The notes: generated from the sequence alone by a model not told the origin. A stretch of 17,752 bases of DNA from Gammaproteobacteria bacterium (GCA_026398715.1 JAPLSI010000132.1:1-17752), one strand, 5' to 3'; numbered from the stretch's first letter, positions 9,510-16,138 are shown. Translations and numbers: made by a program.

Positions 9510-9514
9510 TCTCC
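9510..9514 (-). promoter_or_regulatory. Ribosome binding site for glgB (supports the TTG start)
   Basis: GGAGA on the minus strand ends 6 nt before the TTG at 9503. It is the only purine-rich block in the 42-bp gap between glgP and glgB and decides in favour of the rare start codon. Confidence 0.6.
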
Positions 9515-9545
9515 GATGGGGCGCCGACCGCGGGGCCGGACCAAC

Positions 9546-11999
9546 TCACCCGGCCGCCGGCACGCGCCAGACCTGTGCAAGATAGCGCGCGATCGTCTGG
9601 TCCGCAGAAAACTCGCCCATCGCCGCGATATTCAGCAGCGCGCGTGTCGCCCAGGCCTCCGGCTGCGCGAACAGGGCGTCCACCTGCGACTGCGCCTGCA
9701 GGTAGGACGCGAAATCCGCCATCAGCAGGTAGTTGTCCTGGTTGAGCAATCCGTCGGTCAGGGGGCGATAACGACGTTCGTCGCCGCGCGAGAACTGGCC
9801 GCCAGCGATGGCGTCCATCACCCGCATCAGGGTCCGGTTCTCTTCCACGTGCAGGCGCGGGTCGTAGCCCAGGGCCTTCACGTCGCGCACCTGCTCGGTC
9901 GACAGGCCGAACACGAACATGTTCTCCCGGCCCATGGCCTGCGCCATCTCGATGTTCGCGCCGTCCCAGGTGCCGATGGTCAGTGCGCCGTTCATCCCGA
10001 ACTTCATGTTGCCGGTGCCCGACGCTTCGGTGCCGGCCGTAGAAATCTGCTCGCTCAGATCCGCAGCCGGGATGATCGCTTCGGCCAGGCTGACCGAATA
10101 ATTGGGCAGGAACACCAGCTTCAACCGGCCGGCCACGCGCGGGTCGGAATTCACCACGCGGGCGATGTCGTGCGCCAGCTGGATGATGAGTTTGGCCGAG
10201 TGATAGGCAGAGGCCGCCTTGCCCGACAGGATCACCGTGCGCGGCACCACCGGAGCGCCCGGCTTGTCGATGATGGCGTGGTAGCGCGCGACCACGTGCA
10301 GCAAATTCAGCAGCTGCCGCTTGTATTCGTGGATGCGCTTTACCTGCACGTCGAACAGGCTGTCCGGGTCCACGGCAATGCCCAGCTCGCGACGAATCAA
10401 CTCGGCCAGTTGCACCTTGTTGTCGCGTTTGGTTGCCAGGAACTGCGCGCCCAGCACGGGGTCGACGGCCAGGGGCGCGAGTTTCGACAGCTCGCCCAGG
10501 TCGCGTCGCCAACCCTGGCCGATGCGCGAGTCCAGCAAGGACGACAGGCCCGGGTTGGCCTGCATCAGCCAGCGCCGCGGCGTCACGCCATTGGTCACGT
10601 TGATGAAGCGGTCGGGAAAGAGTTTCGCGAAATCGGCAAAGATCGTCTCGACCATCAGGTTCGAATGCAGCGCCGACACGCCATTGACCTTGTGCGATGC
10701 CACGATCGCCAGCGCCGCCATGCGCACCCGACGATCGCCCTTTTCCTCGATCAACGACACGCGCGACAACAGCGCGTCGTCGCCCGGGAACCGCTTGGCC
10801 ACGTCGGCAAGCAGGTGATGGTTGATCTCGTAGATTATTTCCAGATGGCGCGGCAGCAGTTCCTCGAACAGGCGCAGCGGCCAGGTTTCCAGCGCTTCGG
10901 GCATCAGCGTGTGGTTGGTGTAGGACACCGCCTGCCGGGTAATGGTCCAGGCCTCGTTCCAGGCCAGGCCGTGCACGTCCACGAGCAGTCGCATCAACTC
11001 CGCGGGCGCCAGCGCCGGATGCGTGTCGTTGAGGTGGATGGCGTTGCGACGGCCGAGCTGGTGCAGGTTGCCGTGTTCGTGGATGTGCCGCGCGATCAGG
11101 TCTTGCAGGGAGGCACTGACCAGGAAGGCTTCCTGCTTGAGGCGAAGTTCGCGGCCGGCCTGGCTGCTGTCGTCCGGGTACAACACCCAGTTCAGCGCAT
11201 CGGCCTGCACTTGCAGGCGCGCCGCTTGTGCATGGTCGCCGCGCGAGAATGCCGCGAAGTCGATCGGGTCTTCCGCGCGCGCCTGCCATTGGCGCAGCGT
11301 GGACACGTGTTCGCCCTGGTGCGCGGGCACGATGAAATCAAAGGCCTCGGCCACCAGGCGCTCGCCGGGAATCCAGCGCCGCGCGCCGCCCTCGGTCATC
11401 ACCCGTCCGCCGAAGCCGACCGGATAGGCCAGTTCCGGCCGCGGCACGTCCCAGCCGGCCCCGCCCTGCATCCACGCGTCGGGCACTTCCACCTGCCGCC
11501 CGTCCTGGATCTGCTGGGCGAACATGCCGTAGCGATAGCGAAGCCCGTACCCAAAGGAGGGCACGTCGAGTTCGGCGAAGGAATCCAGGAAGCAGGCGGC
11601 CAGGCGGCCCAGGCCGCCATTGCCCAGCGCGGCGTCGGGTTCGCGCTCCAATACGCTGCCCAGGTCCTGTCCGCTCGGCGCAAGCGCCTTCTGCAGCTCG
11701 CCGGTCAGGCCCAGTGCGGCCAGGGCATTGCCCAGCGCCCGGCCCATCAGGAATTCCATTGAAAGGTAGTGCACGCGGCGGCTGGCGCCTTCAGCCAGGC
11801 GCTGCCGGTCGGCCGCCTGGGTTCGGGCCCAGCGCTCGCCCAGCAGTCCGCGGCAGGCGGTGGCGGCGGCGCGCAGGCAGGCCTCGCGGGTGGCGCCCCG
11901 GCTGGACTGGGCCAGATCGTCCCCGAACGCCCTGGCGAAGGCCTCGGCCAGGGTGTCGTTGGCAGCGCTGGATGGCTTGGAACTTGTCTTGGCGTTCAC
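9546..11999 (-). CDS. glgP: Glycogen/starch/maltodextrin phosphorylase
   Basis: Pyridoxal-phosphate enzyme that removes glucose-1-phosphate from non-reducing ends of alpha-1,4-glucans; cytoplasmic. The protein has 817 residues, as usual for the family (E. coli GlgP 815, MalP 797). The N-terminal half shows VHYLSMEFLMGRALGNAL (77-94), ALGNGGLGRLAACFLDS (124-140), HLNDTHPAL (322-330) and YTNHTLMPEALE (360-371). The C-terminal half has NVTNGVTPRRW (467-477), VQVKRIHEYKRQLLN (551-565) and the phosphorylase signature EASGTGNMKFGMN (658-670), with PLP-binding Lys666. The N-terminus lacks a mammalian-type phosphorylation site. Whether the substrate is glycogen (GlgP) or imported maltodextrin (MalP) cannot be decided from motifs; neighbouring glgB/glgX favour GlgP, neighbouring malQ/malK would suit MalP. 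The start is a GTG at 11999, with no good ribosome binding site and a minigene overlapping it. It is the first gene of the left-hand operon. Confidence 0.96.
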   Translation of the reverse strand: MNAKTSSKPSSAANDTLAEAFARAFGDDLAQSSRGATREACLRAAATACRGLLGERWARTQAADRQRLAEGASRRVHYLSMEFLMGRALGNALAALGLTGELQKALAPSGQDLGSVLEREPDAALGNGGLGRLAACFLDSFAELDVPSFGYGLRYRYGMFAQQIQDGRQVEVPDAWMQGGAGWDVPRPELAYPVGFGGRVMTEGGARRWIPGERLVAEAFDFIVPAHQGEHVSTLRQWQARAEDPIDFAAFSRGDHAQAARLQVQADALNWVLYPDDSSQAGRELRLKQEAFLVSASLQDLIARHIHEHGNLHQLGRRNAIHLNDTHPALAPAELMRLLVDVHGLAWNEAWTITRQAVSYTNHTLMPEALETWPLRLFEELLPRHLEIIYEINHHLLADVAKRFPGDDALLSRVSLIEEKGDRRVRMAALAIVASHKVNGVSALHSNLMVETIFADFAKLFPDRFINVTNGVTPRRWLMQANPGLSSLLDSRIGQGWRRDLGELSKLAPLAVDPVLGAQFLATKRDNKVQLAELIRRELGIAVDPDSLFDVQVKRIHEYKRQLLNLLHVVARYHAIIDKPGAPVVPRTVILSGKAASAYHSAKLIIQLAHDIARVVNSDPRVAGRLKLVFLPNYSVSLAEAIIPAADLSEQISTAGTEASGTGNMKFGMNGALTIGTWDGANIEMAQAMGRENMFVFGLSTEQVRDVKALGYDPRLHVEENRTLMRVMDAIAGGQFSRGDERRYRPLTDGLLNQDNYLLMADFASYLQAQSQVDALFAQPEAWATRALLNIAAMGEFSADQTIARYLAQVWRVPAAG

Positions 12000-12010
12000 G
12001 GCTTGGGCAT
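11996..12010 (-). other. Four-codon minigene overlapping the glgP start (possible translational coupler)
   Basis: Reading the minus strand from 12010 gives ATG CCC AAG CCG TGA. The stop shares two bases with the glgP GTG (GTGA arrangement). A weak AGAG lies just upstream of the ATG, whereas the GTG itself has no ribosome binding site at normal distance. Ribosomes could load on this minigene and re-initiate at glgP. This is inference from layout; chance occurrence is possible. Confidence 0.3.
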
Positions 12011-12094
12011 TTACTCTGGAAGGCGTGGACTGCCGGCCGGGCAGGGCGCGGTGGGCAGGGTCGGCAGATTATCCCCGAACAGGCGGCTGGGTGT

Positions 12095-12122
12095 AGTTTA
12101 ATTACGAGCCCTCGTTCACAAA
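12095..12122 (-). promoter_or_regulatory. Putative glgP operon promoter
   Basis: On the minus strand a weak -35-like TTTGTG (12122-12117) and a -10-like TAAACT (12100-12095) are separated by 16 bp. Transcription would start near 12088, leaving a leader of about 90 nt before glgP. Both hexamers are poor matches to the sigma-70 consensus, so an activator or a different site is possible. Confidence 0.35.
12104..12115. promoter_or_regulatory. Palindrome ACGAG-CC-CTCGT, candidate operator
   Basis: A perfect 5-bp inverted repeat with a 2-bp centre. It falls inside the spacer of the putative glgP promoter, a classical place for a repressor to bind. No regulator family was recognised from the half-site. 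Confidence 0.3.
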
Positions 12123-12128
12123 GCCGAT

Positions 12129-12147
12129 CTTATCCAATGGGGACAAG
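12129..12147. repeat. Imperfect inverted repeat CTTATCC / GGACAAG
   Basis: Seven-base arms with one mismatch around a 5-bp centre (AATGG). No run of T follows, so it does not look like an intrinsic terminator. It lies midway between the two putative promoters and could be a protein binding site or chance. Confidence 0.25.
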
Positions 12148-12152
12148 GCCTA

Positions 12153-12168
12153 GCAATTGTGCGATTGC
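12153..12168. repeat. Inverted repeat GCAAT-N6-ATTGC upstream of malK
   Basis: Perfect 5-bp arms separated by TGTGCG, ending about 26 bp before the putative malK -10 element. The position suits an activator site, and the N6 spacing recalls CRP-type sites although the half-site does not match TGTGA. Confidence 0.25.
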
Positions 12169-12194
12169 AGCAGCCATCCCCGGCCGGATGTCGT

Positions 12195-12200
12195 TAAACT
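12195..12200 (+). promoter_or_regulatory. Putative -10 element of the malK operon promoter
   Basis: TAAACT matches TATAAT at four of six positions and mirrors the element facing glgP. Transcription from near 12207 would leave a short leader holding the ribosome binding site. No -35 hexamer is visible 16-18 bp upstream, suggesting activator-dependent expression if this is the promoter. Confidence 0.3.
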
Positions 12201-12217
12201 ACATAGCGCTAGGGCAC

Positions 12218-12222
12218 GGAGG
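12218..12222 (+). promoter_or_regulatory. Ribosome binding site for malK
   Basis: GGAGG ends 6 nt before the ATG at 12229. It is the strongest such site in the window and fixes the start against an in-frame ATG at 12157, which would lie upstream of the putative promoter. Confidence 0.8.
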
Positions 12223-12228
12223 GGTGAC

Positions 12229-13350
12229 ATGGCAGACGTAGGCTTGTCCGGAATCGTCAAGGATTTCGGTGACGTGCGCATCCTGCACGGGGTGGACCTG
12301 CAGATCCGGGACGGCGAGTTCATGGTCTTCGTCGGGCCGTCCGGCTGCGGCAAGTCGACCCTGCTGCGGGTCATCGCCGGCCTGGAGGACATCAGCGCCG
12401 GGGAACTGACCATCGGCGGACGCCGGGTCAACGACGTGCCCCCGGCCGAGCGCGGCATCGCGATGGTGTTCCAGAGCTACGCGCTGTATCCGCACATGAA
12501 CCTCTACGACAACATGGCCTTCGGCCTGAAGCTGGCCAAGGTTCCGAAGGACCAGATCGACCGCGAGGTGCAACAGGCCGCGAAACTGCTGCACATCGAC
12601 CACCTGCTCGAACGCAAGCCCAAGGATCTGTCCGGCGGCCAGCGGCAGCGCGTCGCCATCGGTCGCGCCATCGTGCGTAAACCTGAAGTCTTCCTGTTCG
12701 ACGAACCGTTGTCGAACCTCGACACCGCGTTGCGCGTGCGCATGCGTTACGAATTCGCCAAGCTGCATGAAGACCTCAAGACCACGATGGTCTATGTCAC
12801 GCACGACCAGGTCGAGGCCATGACGCTGGCCGATCGCATCGTCGTGTTGAATGCGGGACGCATCGAGCAAGTGGGCTCGCCTCTCGAACTCTACGAACAC
12901 CCCGACAATCTTTTTGTTGCCGGCTTCATCGGCTCGCCGCGCATGAACTTCATTCCCGGTCGCCTTACCGAAATCTCCGCGCAAGCCGCCACCGTGCAAC
13001 TGGGCTCCGGCGAAGTGATCCACTGCGACGTGGATGCGTCCCAGGCGAAGATCGGCGACGAAGTGACGCTGGGCGTGCGCCCCGAACACCTGCGCGTCGA
13101 AACGGGCCCGAACCTGATGTCGGTGACGGTCACCTTCGTCGAATCGCTGGGTAGTTCCACCCAGGCCTATTGCACGATGGCCGGCGTCGAGGAAGCACTG
13201 ACCTGCACCCTCAGCGGCCAGTCCCGGGTGCGCGGCGGCCAGGTGCTGGCGCTCGGCATCGCCGACCGCGATTGCTACCTGTTCGACGCCAGCGGCAAGG
13301 CCTTCGCGCGCCGTCGCGCCGCTGCCGCGCCAACCGGTGTCGCCGCGTGA
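12229..13350 (+). CDS. malK: Maltodextrin ABC transporter ATP-binding subunit (MalK/UgpC/MsmX type)
   Basis: The cytoplasmic ATPase that powers maltodextrin import with MalF and MalG. It has 373 residues (E. coli MalK 371). Visible motifs: Walker A GPSGCGKST (36-44), Q-loop Gln82 in FQSYALYPHM, signature LSGGQ (134-138), Walker B VFLFDE (154-159), D-loop SNLD (162-165), switch His192 in VTHDQ. The first 243 residues align with E. coli MalK without a gap, and the C-terminal regulatory beta domain contains GFIGSPRMNF and VRPEHL. The residues matching E. coli Ala124 and Arg228, needed for inhibition by EIIA-Glc, are Asp and Leu here. It is the first gene of its operon; its TGA overlaps the malE GTG. 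General CUT1 ATPases (UgpC, MsmX) look alike, but the adjacent malEFG support MalK. Confidence 0.95.
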   Translation: MADVGLSGIVKDFGDVRILHGVDLQIRDGEFMVFVGPSGCGKSTLLRVIAGLEDISAGELTIGGRRVNDVPPAERGIAMVFQSYALYPHMNLYDNMAFGLKLAKVPKDQIDREVQQAAKLLHIDHLLERKPKDLSGGQRQRVAIGRAIVRKPEVFLFDEPLSNLDTALRVRMRYEFAKLHEDLKTTMVYVTHDQVEAMTLADRIVVLNAGRIEQVGSPLELYEHPDNLFVAGFIGSPRMNFIPGRLTEISAQAATVQLGSGEVIHCDVDASQAKIGDEVTLGVRPEHLRVETGPNLMSVTVTFVESLGSSTQAYCTMAGVEEALTCTLSGQSRVRGGQVLALGIADRDCYLFDASGKAFARRRAAAAPTGVAA

Positions 13351-14555
13351 ATCCAGCGGCACGCCTTGCGCCCCTGCGTCGTGCGCGATCGCTCGCGCTG
13401 CTGGCCGCGATCGGCCTGGCGTTGGCGCCGGTTGCGCAGGCCGGTGACCTGAAGCTGCTGGTCTGGATCAACGGCGACAAGGGCTATAACGGCCTGCAGA
13501 AAGTAGGCGACGCCTTCGAACGCGAATCGGGCGTCAAGGTCACCGTGCAACATCCGGAAGGGGCGCCCGACAAGTTCCAGTCCTCCAGCGGCGCCGGCAA
13601 GGGCCCCGATGTTTTCTGCTGGCCGCACGACCGGGCCGGCGAGTGGGCGCGGTCGGGGCTGATCGTGCCGATCCGCCCGCGCGCAAAACTCCGCGATGAA
13701 ATCGATGGCTCGGCCTGGAAGGCTTTCCAGTACCAGGGCCAGACCTGGGGTTATCCGCTCGCCATCGAATCGATCGGCCTGATCTACAACAAGAAGCTGG
13801 TGCCCAGGCCGCCGAAGTCATTCGAGGAAGTGATCGAGATGGATCGCGCTTTCGCCGCGCAGGGAAAGAAGGCGATCCTCTGGGATTACAACAAGAGCTT
13901 CTTCACCTGGCCGATGCTGGCAGGTTCCGGCGGCTATATCTTCGGCCGCAACGACAAGGGCGACTTGAACGTGCGCGATGTCGGCGTCAATGCGCCGGGC
14001 GCCGTCGCCGCAGCCGAGGTCTTGTCGCGCATGGTGAAGGGCGGAACGATGCCCAAGGGCGCCGGTTACGCAGAAATGGAAAGCGGCTTCAGTCGCGGCG
14101 AAGTGGCGATGATGATCTCCGGCCCGTGGGCCTGGGACAACGCCAAGCGCAGCGGGATCGATTTCGGCGTCGCGCCGATTCCCAGCGTCAACGGCAAGGC
14201 CGCCAAGCCTTTCGTCGGCGTGCTCGGTTGCATGATCGCCGCGCCCAGCAAGGTCAAGGACATCGCCCGCGAGTTCATCGAGAACCATCTGCTGCGGGTG
14301 GAGAGCCTGAAGACCATCAATGCCGACGTGCCGCTGGGCACGCCGGCGAACAAGGCTTTCTTCGCCGAACTGGCGTCCGACCCCAACATCAGCGCAACCA
14401 TGGAGAACGCCCGCCTCGGCGAACCGATCCCGAATATTCCCGAGACCGGCAAGTTCTTCACCGCGATGGACGCAGCGCTTGAAGCCATCACCACCGGCCG
14501 GCAGTCGCCGAAAGACGCACTCGACGGCGCGGCCGCGCGGATAAAGACCAAATGA
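13347..14555 (+). CDS. malE: Periplasmic maltose/maltodextrin-binding protein
   Basis: Captures maltodextrins in the periplasm and hands them to MalFGK. It has 402 residues (E. coli MalE precursor 396). A signal peptide with arginines at 11, 12 and 14, a hydrophobic core and APVAQA predicts cleavage after residue 32; no lipobox. The mature part closely follows E. coli MalE: VWINGDKGYNGL (39-50), PHDR (93-96), YPLAIESIGLIYNKK (136-150), FFTWP (185-189), SGPWAW (258-263), ATMENARLGEPIPNIP (350-365). Sugar contacts Asp44, Lys45, Trp92, Asp95, Arg96, Glu141 and Trp261 are kept, but those matching E. coli Glu153, Tyr155 and Trp340 are Lys183, Phe185 and Phe371. The GTG start at 13347 overlaps the malK stop (GTGA) and gives the complete signal peptide; no clear ribosome binding site, so coupling is likely. 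It overlaps malF by 4 bp. Confidence 0.96.
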   Translation: MNPAARLAPLRRARSLALLAAIGLALAPVAQAGDLKLLVWINGDKGYNGLQKVGDAFERESGVKVTVQHPEGAPDKFQSSSGAGKGPDVFCWPHDRAGEWARSGLIVPIRPRAKLRDEIDGSAWKAFQYQGQTWGYPLAIESIGLIYNKKLVPRPPKSFEEVIEMDRAFAAQGKKAILWDYNKSFFTWPMLAGSGGYIFGRNDKGDLNVRDVGVNAPGAVAAAEVLSRMVKGGTMPKGAGYAEMESGFSRGEVAMMISGPWAWDNAKRSGIDFGVAPIPSVNGKAAKPFVGVLGCMIAAPSKVKDIAREFIENHLLRVESLKTINADVPLGTPANKAFFAELASDPNISATMENARLGEPIPNIPETGKFFTAMDAALEAITTGRQSPKDALDGAAARIKTK

Positions 14556-16126
14556 GCAGCCACGCCCTTGGCCGATGGTTGAAGTGGCCGCTGGTGCTGG
14601 CGATGGCGCTGGCCTTCCTGTTCCTGGTGTTCAACATCTACCTCACCGGCCATCCGTTCTGGGCGCTGGCCGTGCTGGCCATGGTGTCGGTGGGTTTCTA
14701 CATCTACCTGTCGAACGTGGCCTTTGCCTATCGCTACCTGTTCCCGGGCCTGGCGGGCATGGCTTTGTTCGTGGCCTTTCCGCTGCTGTATACGGTGCAG
14801 ATTGGTTTTACGAATTATTCGTCGAACAACCTGCTCAGCCAGGAACGCGCGCGCGCCTACCTGCTCGAACAGACCCTGCCCGACGAAGCGCAGACGCTGG
14901 GCTACACCCTGCACGCCGATGGCGACGAGTTCCGCATCGTGCTCACGCCCCTGCACGAACCCGAGGACGAGGCCGATCCGGAAAAACTGGCGCAGCTCCA
15001 GGCCCGCAGCCTGCTGTCCACGCCGCTGGCCTTGCGCGCGGCCAGCCCGCCCGCACAGACCGAGATGCTGCCGCTGGAAAAGGCCAGCTTCCACATCAAC
15101 GAGCCGCTGCCGCTGAAGGATGTATTGCGCCATCGCGACGTGCTGATGCAGCTCAAGCTCAAGTTGCCCGATGGTCGCTTGCTCAGTTATGCCGGCGTGC
15201 GCGAGTTCGGCCCGCTGAACGCGGTGTGGAAGGCCAATCCCGACGGCTCGCTCACCCGCGCGGGCACCGGCGAGACCTACGCGCCGAACATGAAGACCGG
15301 CTTCTTCGAAACGCCCGATGGCGCGCAGTTGCAGCCCGGCTTCAAGGTCAACGTCGGCTTCGCGAACTTCGTGCGCATGTTCTCCGACCCCGATTTCCGC
15401 GGGCCCTTCCTTTCGATATTCGCCTGGACCCTGGTTTTCGCGACGCTGACAGTCGTTTTTTCCCTGATCATCGGCATGACGCTGGCGGTGGTCCTGAATT
15501 GGGAAGCGCTGCGTTTTCGCACGCTGTATCGCACTTTGCTGTTCCTGCCCTATGCCGTGCCGGGTTTCATTTCGATCCTGGTCTTCAAGGGGCTGTTCAA
15601 CCAGAACTTCGGCGAAATCAACGCAATTCTTGATGCGCTGTTTGGAATAAAGCCGGCCTGGTTCGCGGACCCGCTGCTGGCCAAGGTGATGATCCTCATC
15701 GTCAATACCTGGCTGGGTTATCCGTTCATCATGGTGCTGTGCGCGGGCCTGATCAAAGCCATTCCCGCCGACCTGTACGAGGCCTCGGCCATCGCCGGCG
15801 CGAAACCGCTCACCAATTTCTTCAAGATCACCGCACCGCTCATCGTCAAGCCGCTGATGCCGCTGCTGATCTCGGCCTTCGCCTACAACTTCAACAACTT
15901 CGTGCTGATCGCGCTGCTGACCAACGGCCGGCCCGACTTCCTCAACACCAAGATCCCGGCCGGCACCACCGACATCCTGGTGTCCTACACCTACCGCATC
16001 GCCTTCCAGGATTCGGGCCAGAACTTCGGCCTGGCGGCGGCGATTTCCACGATGATCTTCTTCATGGTCGCGCTGTTGTCGCTGGCCCATTTGAGGATCG
16101 CGCGCGTCAACCAGGACTTGAAGTGA
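14552..16126 (+). CDS. malF: Maltodextrin ABC transporter permease MalF
   Basis: Inner-membrane permease with the large periplasmic P2 domain that distinguishes enteric-type MalF. It has 524 residues (E. coli 514). Helices 1-3 lie near 12-31, 35-57 and 64-85; P2 spans about 93-275 and includes an acidic linker EPEDEADPEK; helix 4 starts near 284. The core is nearly E. coli-like: RTLYRTLLFLPYAVPGF (323-339), FKGLFNQNFGEIN (345-357), NTWLGYP (385-391), the EAA coupling loop YEASAIAGAKPLTNFFKIT (409-427), NFNNFVLI (446-453) and TYRIAFQDSGQNFGLAAAIS (480-499). Residues matching the E. coli maltose contacts Ser329, Tyr383, Ser433 and Phe436 are Gly338, Phe392, Ala442 and Tyr445. Tyr334, Leu388, Gly389, Asn446 and Asn449 are kept. 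The ATG overlaps the malE stop in ATGA. Confidence 0.97.
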   Translation: MSSHALGRWLKWPLVLAMALAFLFLVFNIYLTGHPFWALAVLAMVSVGFYIYLSNVAFAYRYLFPGLAGMALFVAFPLLYTVQIGFTNYSSNNLLSQERARAYLLEQTLPDEAQTLGYTLHADGDEFRIVLTPLHEPEDEADPEKLAQLQARSLLSTPLALRAASPPAQTEMLPLEKASFHINEPLPLKDVLRHRDVLMQLKLKLPDGRLLSYAGVREFGPLNAVWKANPDGSLTRAGTGETYAPNMKTGFFETPDGAQLQPGFKVNVGFANFVRMFSDPDFRGPFLSIFAWTLVFATLTVVFSLIIGMTLAVVLNWEALRFRTLYRTLLFLPYAVPGFISILVFKGLFNQNFGEINAILDALFGIKPAWFADPLLAKVMILIVNTWLGYPFIMVLCAGLIKAIPADLYEASAIAGAKPLTNFFKITAPLIVKPLMPLLISAFAYNFNNFVLIALLTNGRPDFLNTKIPAGTTDILVSYTYRIAFQDSGQNFGLAAAISTMIFFMVALLSLAHLRIARVNQDLK

Positions 16127-16138
16127 GGGCTTGCTGAC

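Larger units (their letters stand above)
12092..12203. repeat. 10-bp perfect inverted repeat bracketing the control region
   Basis: TGTAGTTTAA at 12092-12101 and its exact reverse complement TTAAACTACA at 12194-12203, separated by 92 bp. The match extends partly to a flanking CGA on the inner side (TTACGA against TCGTT). Each copy reads TTAAACTACA in the direction of the gene it faces, so the two could be matching promoter -10 elements or a repeated regulator site. Confidence 0.6.
12000..12228. promoter_or_regulatory. Divergent control region between the glgP and malK operons
   Basis: A 229-bp gene-free stretch that must carry the promoters for both arms. It is visibly more AT-rich around 12090-12205 than the flanking coding DNA. 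It contains a 10-bp inverted repeat (12092-12101 and 12194-12203), a compact palindrome (12104-12115), two further imperfect or short inverted repeats (12129-12147, 12153-12168) and the malK ribosome binding site. No gene for a regulator lies beside it. The presence of promoters is near certain from gene layout; the exact sites are tentative. Confidence 0.8.

Noticed and set aside
9234..11762. An 842-codon plus-strand open frame opposite glgP and the start of glgB
   Set aside because: Crosses a gene boundary, has shadow-like composition and no domain; glgP on the other strand has full phosphorylase motifs.
12129..12147. Possible intrinsic terminator
   Set aside because: The stem is short and mismatched and no T-run follows on either strand; it lies between two divergent promoters where no transcript should end.
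12067..12181. Three GGGGA-cored words (12139-12148 plus; 12067-12076 and 12172-12181 minus) resembling MalT boxes
   Set aside because: The best matches the enteric box as recalled (GGGGA[T/G]GAGG) at 8 of 10 positions and the others at 7, with no regular spacing or orientation. Such words are common in GC-rich DNA and no malT is in view.
12157..12228. 24-codon N-terminal extension of malK from an upstream ATG
   Set aside because: The ATG at 12229 has a strong GGAGG and gives the normal MalK N-terminus; the extension runs through the AT-rich promoter-like region.
13170..13346. Upstream extension of the malE frame inside malK
   Set aside because: It is the shadow of malK's C-terminus; the GTG at 13347 gives a complete signal peptide and a GTGA overlap.
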